A stretch of DNA of 64,000 nucleotides from Akkermansiaceae bacterium (GTDB taxonomy: Bacteria; Verrucomicrobiota; Verrucomicrobiia; Verrucomicrobiales; Akkermansiaceae): contig JAHCBC010000001.1 of NCBI GenBank assembly GCA_019634595.1, positions 1-64,000 of the forward strand, written 5' to 3'. A program made the translations under genes and the position numbers. Under the pieces are notes generated by a model. That model made no database searches, had not been told where the DNA came from, and was given only the letters and a program-made list of their open reading frames with translations. This document shows positions 51,141 through 59,534 of this stretch, one piece after another. How positions within the stretch are numbered: the first letter of the stretch is position 1; each line of letters opens with the position of its first letter.

Positions 51141-52076
51141 TCACTTGGTCACCTCGACCTCGTAGTCGCCCAGCGCCCACTGGATGCCGGCGAGGTAGTG
51201 GCGCACCACCTTCGGGTGCCAGTACATCTCGTGGTTGTGGCCGAGGGAGCAGTAGAAGACGCGGCCCTTGCCCCAGTTGCGCGCCCAGGCGACGCCCCAG
51301 TCCTTGTCGTGCTCCCGCTTCAGGCCCTTCACGTTCATGTCGGACTTCTCCGGGTCCAGGCGCAAGAGCATGTGGACCTTGCTGGAGTCATAGGGGGCCT
51401 TGAGCTGGTAGATCTCCTCTTTGAAATCGACGTTCTGGCCGTCGAACATGGCCACCAGCGGATGCTTTTCCTGCCCCGGCTCCACCTTGATGCTGACTTG
51501 CGTACCGGCGTTCCACGGGTGTCCGTCGAAGTAGCCGTTGACCATCTCGCCATACTCCGCCCAGTCGTAGAAGGTGTCCGTCGCGGCGTGGATGCCGATG
51601 AAGGCACCACCGTCCTTCACCCAGGCCATGAAGTTCTCACGGAGCTTGCCTTCCTTCTCCTTCGCCGCGGCGACCGCCGCTTTCTTCTCATCCTCGGAGA
51701 GCTTTTCCAGCTCCGCCTTCGATGGCAGGAACGGGTTCATCGTGGTGCTCAGGAACATGATGCCGTCGAACTGCTTGATCTTGTCCGCCTCGAAATTCTC
51801 CAAGTCATCGCTGACGACGGTTTCAAAGGCTCCGGTCTTTTTCCCCATCTCCGTGAAGGCGAGCTTTCCGGTGGCGATGGAGGCGTGGCGGAAGCCGCCG
51901 GTTTTCGAGAAGACGAGCAGTTTCCGCTCCTTCTTCGGCTTGGCATAGGCCTCCGCAGGCAGCGCGGCGGCGATTTTCTCGTTGGCTCCGGCAGGCGGTT
52001 GTTCGCCGGCGGGATTCTGTGCCACGACAAAGAGCGCGACAGCGCCCAGCAGACAGGTGGGTAGGAGGGCCTTCAT
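51141..52076 (-). CDS. ThuA-domain secreted protein
   Basis: 311 residues. Signal peptide MKALLPTCLLGAVALFVVAQ. ThuA (trehalose-utilisation/glutamine amidotransferase-like) segments: KLLVFSKTGGFRHASIATGK (about 52-71), DGIMFLSTTMNPFL, GGAFIGIHAATDTFYDWAEY (about 156-175), GYFDGHPWNAGTQVSIKVEP (about 182-201), and WARNWGKGRVFYCSLGHNHE near the end, with the His/Asp of GHNHEMY. Family members act on sugars or are unknown. It is an isolated gene. The R4 palindrome and R1 copy g lie beyond its 3' end. Confidence 0.88.
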   Translation of the reverse strand: MKALLPTCLLGAVALFVVAQNPAGEQPPAGANEKIAAALPAEAYAKPKKERKLLVFSKTGGFRHASIATGKLAFTEMGKKTGAFETVVSDDLENFEADKIKQFDGIMFLSTTMNPFLPSKAELEKLSEDEKKAAVAAAKEKEGKLRENFMAWVKDGGAFIGIHAATDTFYDWAEYGEMVNGYFDGHPWNAGTQVSIKVEPGQEKHPLVAMFDGQNVDFKEEIYQLKAPYDSSKVHMLLRLDPEKSDMNVKGLKREHDKDWGVAWARNWGKGRVFYCSLGHNHEMYWHPKVVRHYLAGIQWALGDYEVEVTK

Positions 52077-52184
52077 TGGAGTTTTTTGTTAGGGATCCAC
52101 GGCTCGCTCTGCAAGCGATTTGCTGAAACGGCCGTTGGTCATCCGTTCTTGCATAGGCGGCGGCGTCCCGTGAATCTTTTTTCC

Positions 52185-53147
52185 ATGACCAGCCACACCG
52201 CCCCTCTCACCCAGGAACAGGCGGAAAAACTGCGCGCGGTGCTGGAGCGGGACGGCTATGACTTCGAGCCGAAGGAACACGCGCTCTACTCCGCGCGGAA
52301 AGGGAAGCTCAACGTCACGGTGTACCGGAAGGGGCCGAAAGTGCTCATCCAGGGAAAGGAGACGGAGGATTTCATCCGCTTCACGCTGGAGCCGGAGATC
52401 CTCGGCGAGGCGAAGCTGGGCTACGAGGAGGTGCTCCAGCCGGAAATGTTCTCCCCCCACTTCGGCGTGGACGAAAGCGGCAAGGGCGACTTCTTCGGTC
52501 CGCTGGTCATCGCCGGGGTCTATACGGACGCCTCCATCACCCGCCGGCTGATGGACGCGGGCATCATGGACTCCAAGCGCATCACCAGTTCCGCGAAGAT
52601 CCGCCAGCTCGCCCAAATCATCCGTGAAACGCCGGGTTGCCTGCATGAGGTGGTCTCCATCGGCCCGGAGCGCTACAACGAGATGCACGCTTCTTTCCGC
52701 AACCTGAACCGGCTGCTGGCCTGGGGCCATGCGCGGGTCATCGAAAAACTCGCGGAACGCCGTCCGGACTGCCCCCGCGCCCTGAGCGACCAGTTTGCCC
52801 GCCCGGAGGTCCTCCAGCGCGCGCTGAAGGCGAAGGGACTCACCCTGACCCTGGAGCAACGGACCAAGGGCGAATCCGACATCGCCGTGGCCGCCGCCTC
52901 CATCCTCGCCCGGGAGCGGTTCGTGGACTGGATGAAGAAGACCTCCGATGCCGGTGGGGTCAATCTGCCCTTGGGAGCGTCCGACGCTGTCGTCGCCGCC
53001 GCACGCCAAGTCATTGCACGTCATGGGGAGGCCGCACTGGGAAAGGTGGCGAAGATGCATTTCCGCACTTCCGCGGTGGTTTTGGGCAAAACTCCACCAA
53101 CGGATGATGATTCCTCGCCGGATGGCACGGAAAACGCATCGCATTGA
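52185..53147 (+). CDS. rnhC: Ribonuclease HIII
   Basis: 320 residues from ATG 52185 (MTSHTAPLTQEQAEKLRAVL). An N-terminal TBP-like substrate-binding domain of about 85 residues (LNVTVYRKGPKVLIQG) is followed by the RNase H fold: GVDESGKGDFFGPLVIAGVY (about 94-113, with the catalytic Asp-Glu), GIMDSKRI (about 126-133, Asp) and the distal Glu in TKGESDIAVAAASILARERF. Degrades RNA in RNA-DNA hybrids. Length and N-domain separate it from RNase HII. Confidence 0.94.
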   Translation: MTSHTAPLTQEQAEKLRAVLERDGYDFEPKEHALYSARKGKLNVTVYRKGPKVLIQGKETEDFIRFTLEPEILGEAKLGYEEVLQPEMFSPHFGVDESGKGDFFGPLVIAGVYTDASITRRLMDAGIMDSKRITSSAKIRQLAQIIRETPGCLHEVVSIGPERYNEMHASFRNLNRLLAWGHARVIEKLAERRPDCPRALSDQFARPEVLQRALKAKGLTLTLEQRTKGESDIAVAAASILARERFVDWMKKTSDAGGVNLPLGASDAVVAAARQVIARHGEAALGKVAKMHFRTSAVVLGKTPPTDDDSSPDGTENASH

Positions 53148-53226
53148 GAGGATTTTGCGGGACATCCGGCCGGTTATTTGGTCTAAAATCCCCGCGCATC
53201 CCGAACCATCCACTTCCGCAAGTCCC

Positions 53227-53556
53227 ATGGCCACAATCACAAAGCGAGAACTCGTCATCAAAATCACCGATCAACTTGGAGCCAAGGGTATTGAAATCAC
53301 CCAGCAGAATGTCTTCGAGGTCGTCCAAACCCTGATCGATGAAATCACCGAATCCCTCGCCCACGGAGACACCGTGGTGATGCGGAACTTCGGTGCCTTC
53401 CAGGTCCGCGAGATGCGCGCCAAGATCGGCCGCAACCCGAAGGATCCGGGCAAGGACGTGCCGATCCCGGCCCGTGCCGCCGTCAAATTCAAGCCCGGTA
53501 AGGAGATGAAGGAGAAGGTGGCCGCCACCCTCCAGATCATCCGCGAACAGAAGTGA
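53227..53556 (+). CDS. HU/IHF-family DNA-binding protein
   Basis: 109 residues from ATG 53227 (MATITKRELVIKITDQLGAK). The usual HU core: helices, then VMRNFGAFQVREMRAKIGRN (about 51-70, the beta-arm region) and PARAAVKFKPGKEMKE (about 81-96). Bends DNA and organises the nucleoid. The longer in-frame frame back to 52948 is spurious, inside rnhC. A hairpin with a T-rich end follows at 53566. Confidence 0.93.
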   Translation: MATITKRELVIKITDQLGAKGIEITQQNVFEVVQTLIDEITESLAHGDTVVMRNFGAFQVREMRAKIGRNPKDPGKDVPIPARAAVKFKPGKEMKEKVAATLQIIREQK

Positions 53557-53565
53557 CCCTGACGG

Positions 53566-53592
53566 AACGCTGGCCCTGCCCGGCGTTTTCTG
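53566..53592 (+). terminator. Intrinsic terminator after HU gene
   Basis: Stem AACGCTGG / CCGGCGTT (one G-U pair) with loop CCCTGC, followed by TTCTGTT. 10 bases after the stop. It lies before the rlpA ATG at 53607 and argues against an rlpA start at 53553. Confidence 0.7.
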
Positions 53593-53606
53593 TTAGCGGT
53601 GAACCC

Positions 53607-54128
53607 ATGCCCGCAGCTTCCCTTTCAAAGAGGACCGCGCTATCCCTCGCGGTCCTCTTTCCTTTGCTACTTCCCTCCTGCATCTCCCGCCCCGGCGGGT
53701 ATGACGGCTACCAGACCAGATCCTACACCGTCCGCGGCGGCCACTACCAGCCGATGAGCGTCGAGCAGGCTCTGGACCACGAGGAAACCGGCATCTGTTC
53801 CTGGTACAACGAGTCGAAATTCCTCGGACTGAAACGCGGCACCACCTCCCTCGGGGAAAAGGTCATGCCGTGGCACCTCATCGGCGCGCACAAGACACTG
53901 CCCCTGCCCGCGCTGGTGAAGGTCACCAACGTCAGCAACGGGAAGTCCGTCAAACTCCGCATCAACGACCGCGGCCCGTTCATCGCGGGCCGCATGCTGG
54001 ACGTCTCCCCCCGCGCCGCGAAGAAGCTCGGCTTCTACGACCAGGGTCTCACCACCGTGGAGATGAAGGTGCTTTCCGTCGGCGACGGGAAATACAAGCG
54101 GAAGCGGCGGAGCTGGTTTTTCTTCTGA
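53607..54128 (+). CDS. RlpA-like lipoprotein (septal ring lytic transglycosylase family)
   Basis: About 173 residues from ATG 53607. Lipoprotein signal KRTALSLAVLFPLLLPSC with a lipobox LPSC. A double-psi beta-barrel follows: TGICSWYNESKFLGLKRGTT (about 69-88), ALVKVTNVSNGKSVKLRIND (about 110-129) and RGPFIAGRMLDVSPRAAKKL (about 130-149), with the catalytic Asp in LRINDRGPF. RlpA cleaves glycan strands lacking peptides at the septum. No SPOR domain, so localisation may differ from E. coli RlpA. The end is basic (KYKRKRRSWFFF). The downstream frame overlaps its stop (TGATG). Confidence 0.88.
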   Translation: MPAASLSKRTALSLAVLFPLLLPSCISRPGGYDGYQTRSYTVRGGHYQPMSVEQALDHEETGICSWYNESKFLGLKRGTTSLGEKVMPWHLIGAHKTLPLPALVKVTNVSNGKSVKLRINDRGPFIAGRMLDVSPRAAKKLGFYDQGLTTVEMKVLSVGDGKYKRKRRSWFFF

Positions 54129-54190
54129 TGCGGTCGTCGGCTGTTCTCCTCCCTCTCCTCCTTGCTTGCCCTACGCCATCGAAGATTCAG

Positions 54191-54517
54191 ATGAAAAGGT
54201 CGGAACTCATGTTGATTGTCATCGGCCTCCCTTGGGTCGGCGTCCTGCTGCCGTTGTTGTCCGAATCAGCGAAATTCTCATGGATCGACGTGGTTTCCAT
54301 CGTGATCCTCCTGGTGCTGATCGTGATTTATTTCGGCTTCATCCGAAAAAAGCGCCACACGCCCGGATCTCCGGCGGGTGTCAGCAGCGGACCATCTTCG
54401 GGACGGAAGGGCAACGGGATGCGCCCAGAGATGCTAGGCGGGCCACAGCGTTTCAATGCAGGCTACCAGAATGGACATATCCCAAGAGATAAGACAGAGG
54501 CCGGCCGATGGGAGTGA
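54191..54517 (+). CDS. Small membrane protein, unknown function
   Basis: About 108 residues from ATG 54191 (MKRSELMLIVIGLPWVGVLL); an in-frame ATG at 54128 overlaps the rlpA stop (TGATG) and adds a hydrophobic leader, so either start is possible. Two transmembrane helices (about 7-25 and 33-52, WIDVVSIVILLVLIVIYFGF) and a basic, Gly/Ser-rich tail. The last 47 bases overlap the following acetyltransferase gene in another frame. Function unknown. Confidence 0.55.
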   Translation: MKRSELMLIVIGLPWVGVLLPLLSESAKFSWIDVVSIVILLVLIVIYFGFIRKKRHTPGSPAGVSSGPSSGRKGNGMRPEMLGGPQRFNAGYQNGHIPRDKTEAGRWE

Positions 54518-54935
54518 CCTGCCATTCCTGTGGGATCTGCACGTTGCCACGATGAGGGAATACGTGGAAAAAACCTGGGGCTGGGATGAGGGCTTCCAGA
54601 ACGCCCACTTCCACAAAACCTTCGCTCCGGAACACCTGTCGATCCTGTCCTGCGGCGGCGGGGACATCGGCGCGCTGGAAACCCACCTTCATCCCGACCA
54701 TCTCTTTCTGGCCCGGATCTCGATCCTTCCCTCCCACCAGAACCGGGGGATCGGCACGGAAATCATTCGTTCCATCATATGGGAGGCGGACGAACGGAAT
54801 CTCCCTCTCCGGTTGCAAGTCCTGAAAGTGAATCCCGTCCGCCTCCTCTATGAGCGGATGGGCTTCACCACGGACGGGGAAACCAGCACCCATTTCCTGA
54901 TGGTCCGGCCGCCGGCGTCCGGAAAGATCGCCTGA
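54471..54935 (+). CDS. GNAT-family N-acetyltransferase
   Basis: About 154 residues from ATG 54471 (MDISQEIRQRPADGSDLPFL). Gcn5-type fold with the acetyl-CoA loop ILPSHQNRGIGTEIIRSIIW (about 85-104, QNRGIGT = R/QxxGxG/A) and the final LYERMGFTTDGETSTHFLMV. Transfers acetyl to an amine of an unknown substrate. Probably cytosolic. It precedes the tRNA-Glu gene. Confidence 0.85.
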   Translation: MDISQEIRQRPADGSDLPFLWDLHVATMREYVEKTWGWDEGFQNAHFHKTFAPEHLSILSCGGGDIGALETHLHPDHLFLARISILPSHQNRGIGTEIIRSIIWEADERNLPLRLQVLKVNPVRLLYERMGFTTDGETSTHFLMVRPPASGKIA

Positions 54936-55017
54936 TCGGGTGCTTTGGAAAAATTCCGTCACTAAGCTCTTGCACTCAGCCGTGCGGTAGGATTCTTTTC
55001 CGCCGCACCGCGACAAC

Positions 55018-55092
55018 GACCCGTTCGTCTATCGGTTAGGACTCCAGATTTTCATTCTGGCAAGAAGGGTTCGACTCCCTTACGGGTCGCCA
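55018..55092 (+). tRNA. tRNA-Glu (TTC)
   Basis: A complete cloverleaf: acceptor GACCCGT (55018-55024) pairing with ACGGGTC (55082-55088), discriminator G and encoded CCA at 55090-55092. Anticodon stem CCAGA/TCTGG around TTTTCAT, giving anticodon TTC (glutamate). T-loop sequence GGTTCGACTCC is canonical. Variable and D loops are of normal size. Confidence 0.96.
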
Positions 55093-55171
55093 TTTATCAT
55101 TGGCCGCATGGTCAGGTAACTTTTTCCAGCGTGTCATTTGACCGCTTCTCCCAGCTCAATTCCCCACCCGG

Positions 55172-56029
55172 ATGAAGAAGCCCATGCCTGAACAACCCAT
55201 GGTCGATCTGGCATCGTGGCTGGAGCTTGCGGCGCGGTGCTTCCCGGAGATCGAAGCCATCAGATGCGACAGTGCCAGCATGCTGTGTGATGAACTGGCG
55301 GATATGACGGATGCGGCGCACTGCTCCGGAGACAAGGATTTCCTTAGGCGGTCCTATGGCTTCATTCGCTGGTCGATGCGGCATACGGATGACAACCGCT
55401 TGCTCGGTTCGATCGCACACTCATTTTTCGACCCGCTCCTGCAATTGGAATCATCGAAGAAAGCCTGCGTGGATTTCCTCGATTGGCGCGATGTGAAGGC
55501 GTTCATGGACGCATGGAATTTCGAGCCATCTTTCACCGATGAAGGGAACTTCGGCGCTCTGGTCGAGGTGTGGAAGAAACGCTGGGGCCGGAACCAGAAG
55601 CTGCCAGACCCCATGCTCCCGCCCGTCGTCCTGGAAGTGCCTCCGGAGTATGAGGACTATGTGGAACATCCCTTGTTCGGAAAAGGACCGAGGTTCACCG
55701 GATGGAATCCGGAGGAAGGTGACGACACTGCGCGGTTCTGGATTCACCCTCCTGAAAGCCGCATTCCGTGGACCGCCATCCGGGCCGCCCCCACCCGGCA
55801 GGATCATGCCGGTTTTCCCCATGTGGTCTATTTCGATCTGAAAAGAACCTGCCGGGATTGCGCCCGGCCGTTCATCTTCTTCGCAGAGGAACAGCGGCAC
55901 TGGTTCGAAGTGCTCCGGTTCAATGTGAATGCGGATTGTGTCAAGTGTCCGCCATGCAGGGAACTGCACCGGAAAAAGCGCGGGAAAAAAAATCCAGATG
56001 GTAAAGGCCCCCCAGGGGGCGGGTCGTGA
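55172..56029 (+). CDS. Zinc-ribbon protein with DUF7674-like N-terminus
   Basis: 285 residues. The C-terminal part has a zinc ribbon: RTCRDCARPFIFFAEEQRHW, then NADCVKCPPCRELHRKKRGK, i.e. CxxC...CxxCxxC spacing, which matches the probable zinc-ribbon family PF13451 (yFDlkrxCrdC, FxF, EEQxxW). The first 110 residues (LRRSYGFIRWSMRHTDDNRL, IAHSFFDPLLQL) resemble DUF7674, seen in immunity-like proteins. The end is basic and Gly-rich. Combined function unknown. Encoded alone after tRNA-Glu. Confidence 0.65.
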   Translation: MKKPMPEQPMVDLASWLELAARCFPEIEAIRCDSASMLCDELADMTDAAHCSGDKDFLRRSYGFIRWSMRHTDDNRLLGSIAHSFFDPLLQLESSKKACVDFLDWRDVKAFMDAWNFEPSFTDEGNFGALVEVWKKRWGRNQKLPDPMLPPVVLEVPPEYEDYVEHPLFGKGPRFTGWNPEEGDDTARFWIHPPESRIPWTAIRAAPTRQDHAGFPHVVYFDLKRTCRDCARPFIFFAEEQRHWFEVLRFNVNADCVKCPPCRELHRKKRGKKNPDGKGPPGGGS

Positions 56030-56137
56030 ATGGAACGGGCCAGCCCGATGACACCCCCTGAAAGTGGTATCATCACCCCATGGTCAGGATGAAAGGAATC
56101 AGGAAGGCTCTGGGGCTTCCGTTGATCCTTTTCAGCC

Positions 56138-57058
56138 ATGCACCAAAAAACCTCCCGCAAAGTTTCTTCCGCGCTCCGCATGCTGGCGGTGCTGTCGGCC
56201 ACGGCACCGCTCTCCCAGGGTGCCCTGCTGGTCTATGAAGGATTCACCGGCTATGGTACCGGCGAACTCAATGGCAAGGCGGCAAGCACGGATAGCATCG
56301 GCCTCAGCGGCAGTTGGGACGGCTCATCCTACACGAACCGCCACCAGTTGACTGCGTCCGGTCTCACATTTTCAGGTCTCGCGACGAGCGGTGGGGCACT
56401 GACCACGGGAGCCGATGTCCGGCTTTCCGGCATCGCCATGAACCACGCGGGGGTTGCCACGGGCGGCACGCTTTACTCCAGCTATCTGGTGAGCTTCTCC
56501 AGCGCCACCACAAGCGGGTCCGGGCTGGTGACGAGGATCAACGGCACCTCCACCGTCCAGCCGAGCGGTTACTTCAACTCGTTCGCGGACAGCCGGACCG
56601 GCACGCAGGCCTCCGTGAGCTATGATTCCACCTTGTTCGATGTCTCCAACCCTTCGGTGGGCAGCACCGCCATCCCCGCCGGCCAGACGTTCATCGTCAT
56701 CAGTTCCTTCACGAATGTGGGCAGCGCCGCTGGCGGCACCGGGAACCTCTATGTGCTGAGCCAGGCGCAGTTCCTCAATCTCCGGACCATCGGCCTGTCA
56801 AATCTGGCGACGCTCGCCGTCGGGCAGGGTGCGACGGAGGCTTGGGCGACGGCCTCCGCAACATCAGCCTTCAACGGCAGCTTCGACAGCGCGGATTTCC
56901 TGCACATCCTCTCGCTTTCATCCACCGGGACCATCGACGAGATCCGCTATGGCACCACCCTGGAGGCCGTGTTGCCGGTTCCTGAGCCGTCCGCACTCGT
57001 CCTCACGGGTCTGGCATTCGCCGGCCTCACCGTAAGGAGGAAAAGGTCGCGGCTTTGA
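56138..57058 (+). CDS. PEP-CTERM protein
   Basis: 306 residues. Signal peptide MHQKTSRKVSSALRMLAVLS to about residue 28 (LSQGA), a Ser/Thr/Gly-rich beta-sandwich-like passenger (LVYEGFTGYGTGELNGKAAS, YSSYLVSFSSATTSGSGLVT), and the sorting signal VPEPSALVLTGLAFAGLTVR followed by RKRS. The passenger resembles lectin-like secreted domains but is not assigned. A D-type palindrome lies after the stop. Confidence 0.87.
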   Translation: MHQKTSRKVSSALRMLAVLSATAPLSQGALLVYEGFTGYGTGELNGKAASTDSIGLSGSWDGSSYTNRHQLTASGLTFSGLATSGGALTTGADVRLSGIAMNHAGVATGGTLYSSYLVSFSSATTSGSGLVTRINGTSTVQPSGYFNSFADSRTGTQASVSYDSTLFDVSNPSVGSTAIPAGQTFIVISSFTNVGSAAGGTGNLYVLSQAQFLNLRTIGLSNLATLAVGQGATEAWATASATSAFNGSFDSADFLHILSLSSTGTIDEIRYGTTLEAVLPVPEPSALVLTGLAFAGLTVRRKRSRL

Positions 57059-57065
57059 GGCGCTG

Positions 57066-57137
57066 GGAGCGCGGACTTTCCGTCCGCCCCGGAGAATCCG
57101 GACTTTGCGAAGCCAAGCCGGCTGAAGCCGGCGCTCC
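57066..57137. repeat. D-type inverted repeat, copy 2
   Basis: Begins GGAGCGC and ends GCGCTCC, with the hairpin GCCGGC-TGAA-GCCGGC on the right (57117-57132) and GCGGAC-TTTCC-GTCCGC on the left. CCGGAGAATCC sits inside as in copy 1. Convergent space between a PEP-CTERM gene and mnmA. Confidence 0.8.
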
Positions 57138-57155
57138 GTTCGCGCAATTCCTGGT

Positions 57156-58235
57156 TCACTCCACCGTCTCGAACACGCCGCCACCGAGCATCCTGCCGCC
57201 ATCATAGAGCGCGCAGATCTGGCCGGGGACGACGGCCCGCTGGGGATGGCGGAAGGTGAGCCGGACTTTCCCATCGTCCAGAGGCTCGAGCACGGCGGGT
57301 TCCGCCTTGGAGCGGTAGCGCGGCTGCGCGTCCACCAGGCGTTTTTTGTCGAAAGGTTCATTGAGTGCGGAAAGGGTGCCGACCACGCATTCCTTCGCAT
57401 AAAGACCATGGGTCTCCGGAAGATCCCAGCCGACGACGAGCTGGTTTTTCTCCGGCACCTTGCCGACGACGACATAAGCCATGCCCTCCCGGGGGGATGC
57501 GACGCCGTGTCCTTTCCGCTGGCCCAGCGTGTAGAGGTGCAGGCCCTGGTGGGTGCCCATTACGCGGCCCTCCGTATCGACGATGTCGCCGGGATTGTCC
57601 GCGACGTAGTGGCGCAGGAAATCGCTCATCTTCACCTGGCCGAGGAAGCAGATGCCCTGGCTGTCCTTTTTCTCCGCCACTGGCAGGCCGAAGCGGCGGG
57701 CCACCTCCCGCACCTCCGGCTTGAGCATCTCCCCGGTGGGGAAGAGGGCGTGGGCCGCCTGGAACTGCGTCATCAGGGAAAGGAAGTAGCTCTGGTCCTT
57801 GTTCGGGTCCGCGCCGCGCAGGATGGCCGCCTGTCCGTCCGGCAGGATGCGCTTCCGCGCGTAGTGGCCGGTGCCGACGAACTCGAAGCCCTGGCTGATG
57901 GCGTAGTCCAGGAAGACGCCGAACTTCATCTCCCGGTTGCACCACACATCCGGGTTCGGCGTGATGCCGGAGCGGTAGCCCTCCACCAGGTAGTCCACGA
58001 TGCGGTCCTTGTAGGAGTCGATGAGGTCGATGACGCGGAACTCGATGCCCAGCGTCTTCGCCACGGCCTTCGCGTCCTCGATGTCCTGCTCCCACGGGCA
58101 GTCCCCGGGGATGCCCTCCTCATTGATCCAGTTCTTCATGTAGCCGCCGGCCACCTCGTGCCCCTGCTCCACCAGCAATGCCGCCGCCACGGAGCTGTCC
58201 ACCCCGCCTGAAAGTCCCACGAGAACCCGTGCCAT
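57156..58235 (-). CDS. mnmA: tRNA-specific 2-thiouridylase
   Basis: 359 residues. PP-loop motif LSGGVDSSVAAALL (about 8-21) for ATP; the two catalytic cysteines Cys99 (NPDVWCNREMKF) and Cys196 (DSQGICFLGQ). The C-terminal beta-barrels are present (FDKKRLVDAQPRYRSKAEP). Forms the 2-thio group of the wobble uridine in tRNA-Glu, -Gln and -Lys, fitting a tRNA-Glu with a TTC anticodon 2 kb away. The C-terminus is close to a D-type repeat. Confidence 0.95.
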   Translation of the reverse strand: MARVLVGLSGGVDSSVAAALLVEQGHEVAGGYMKNWINEEGIPGDCPWEQDIEDAKAVAKTLGIEFRVIDLIDSYKDRIVDYLVEGYRSGITPNPDVWCNREMKFGVFLDYAISQGFEFVGTGHYARKRILPDGQAAILRGADPNKDQSYFLSLMTQFQAAHALFPTGEMLKPEVREVARRFGLPVAEKKDSQGICFLGQVKMSDFLRHYVADNPGDIVDTEGRVMGTHQGLHLYTLGQRKGHGVASPREGMAYVVVGKVPEKNQLVVGWDLPETHGLYAKECVVGTLSALNEPFDKKRLVDAQPRYRSKAEPAVLEPLDDGKVRLTFRHPQRAVVPGQICALYDGGRMLGGGVFETVE

Positions 58236-58301
58236 GCGGCGGGAGATTCAGGACGCCCGGCCCGGGATGCAAGTGGAGATTTCCCAGGCAGAACCGCAGA
58301 G

Positions 58302-58517
58302 CTCCTACATTAGGGAGAGAAATAGAACCACGGATGGACGCGGATGGACACAGATGAAGAAAGGGATGGTGAGACTTCTCCCAAAATGACGGATTTCGGG
58401 TAGGAACGATGGAAATGAGCGACATTTCTTCTGCATTTAAGAAGGAATCCGTGTCCATCCGTGTCCATCCGTGGTTCAACATCCAACGATCAGGGTCTAT
58501 TCTCCCTAATGTAGGAG
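58302..58517. repeat. Nested inverted repeat C
   Basis: Outer perfect arms CTCCTACATTAGGGAGA (58302-58318) and its complement (58501-58517). Inner 30-base arms at 58326-58355 and 58447-58476 start AACCACGGAT and are made of GGACACGGAT-type 10-mers. 216 bases in the divergent spacer of mnmA and the next PEP-CTERM gene. Confidence 0.8.
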
Positions 58518-58581
58518 CCTTGCACGTCGCCGCCATCAAATCTGATTGACGGGAGGAGATGAAAACTGTTGAAGCTAAAGG

Positions 58582-59424
58582 ATGGATCAGACTTCCTCCC
58601 ATTTTTACCTACCCTCCGTTTTCCGCTCGGAACGCGCCGGATCACGGAAGCTGCTGGCAGCCTTTGCGGTTGCCGCTTGTTCCGCAGCCCCGGTTATGGG
58701 GGCCACCGTGCAGGTGACATATGCTTTCAATGCCACCGGGACCGCCGAGGAGCGCCTGGCGCCGACATCGGTGCTGGCAGGCGGGATCACCACCACGAAC
58801 CTGACGGCATCCACCATCACTCCCAGCGGGTACCAGACTGCGGCAACCGCCACGGGGCCGGCGGACAGCCCGACCTCCGCGAACCGCTTCATCCTGTCCA
58901 ACACCGAGGGCAACGCCGGCGGCCACCTGAGTGTCTTTTTCCCGAACACCACGGCGTCGAATGACACGGAGGCGGAGGTCGCGGCGCTGACCCACTACTT
59001 TGACATCGTGATCAGCCCGGCGGCCGGGTATGTGCTGGATCTGACGACGCTGAACCTGGACTACACCGCCAGCAACGATACCAGCGGCCGTAATTTCTTT
59101 GTCCGCTACAACCATTCCGGAACGTCGAACAACTTCGCCGGACCGAGCCTGATGGGCGGCCTTTACTCCGGCGGCGTCAGCACCTGGGTGTCAGGGGCGG
59201 GAGCTGCCGGAAATCTGGATGGCATCCCGCTGGTGCAGGGCGGAGAGAGCGTGACGTTGCGGTTCTTCAACTACCGCACGACCATCACGAACACCGCGCA
59301 GAACTTCCGTTACGACAACATCATCATCACCGGTGAGCTGACGGCGGTTCCGGAACCTGCGGCGGGCATGCTGGCGGTCGCTGGGGCGGTGGTGGCGCTG
59401 GGCAGGCGCAGGCGTGGTTGCTAG
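58582..59424 (+). CDS. PEP-CTERM protein
   Basis: 280 residues. N-terminal signal-type region (about 22-41, KLLAAFAVAACSAAPVMGAT), a Thr-rich beta-strand passenger (QVTYAFNATGTAEERLAPTS, LDLTTLNLDYTASNDTSGRN) and the sorting signal VPEPAAGMLAVAGAVVALGR then RRRR. The start MDQTSSHFYLP precedes the signal by about 20 residues, so a later start is possible. It overlaps the next open frame slightly but not its chosen start. Confidence 0.83.
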   Translation: MDQTSSHFYLPSVFRSERAGSRKLLAAFAVAACSAAPVMGATVQVTYAFNATGTAEERLAPTSVLAGGITTTNLTASTITPSGYQTAATATGPADSPTSANRFILSNTEGNAGGHLSVFFPNTTASNDTEAEVAALTHYFDIVISPAAGYVLDLTTLNLDYTASNDTSGRNFFVRYNHSGTSNNFAGPSLMGGLYSGGVSTWVSGAGAAGNLDGIPLVQGGESVTLRFFNYRTTITNTAQNFRYDNIIITGELTAVPEPAAGMLAVAGAVVALGRRRRGC

Positions 59425-59534
59425 TGGATGGATTCACATTCCTGGTGTCCATGCCAAAGGGTGCTCTGGCGGTAGGGCGCGGGGCGGGCAAAAGTTCTGG
59501 CCGCATCCGCCGTGATGGTCATCCTGTGGCCTCC

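Noticed and set aside
53553..53606. Earlier start of the RlpA-like protein
   Set aside because: It would place translation inside the HU terminator hairpin; the ATG at 53607 begins a proper lipoprotein signal.
55018..55092. Integration site of a mobile element at tRNA-Glu
   Set aside because: No integrase, no direct repeat of the tRNA 3' end was seen downstream, and composition is unchanged.
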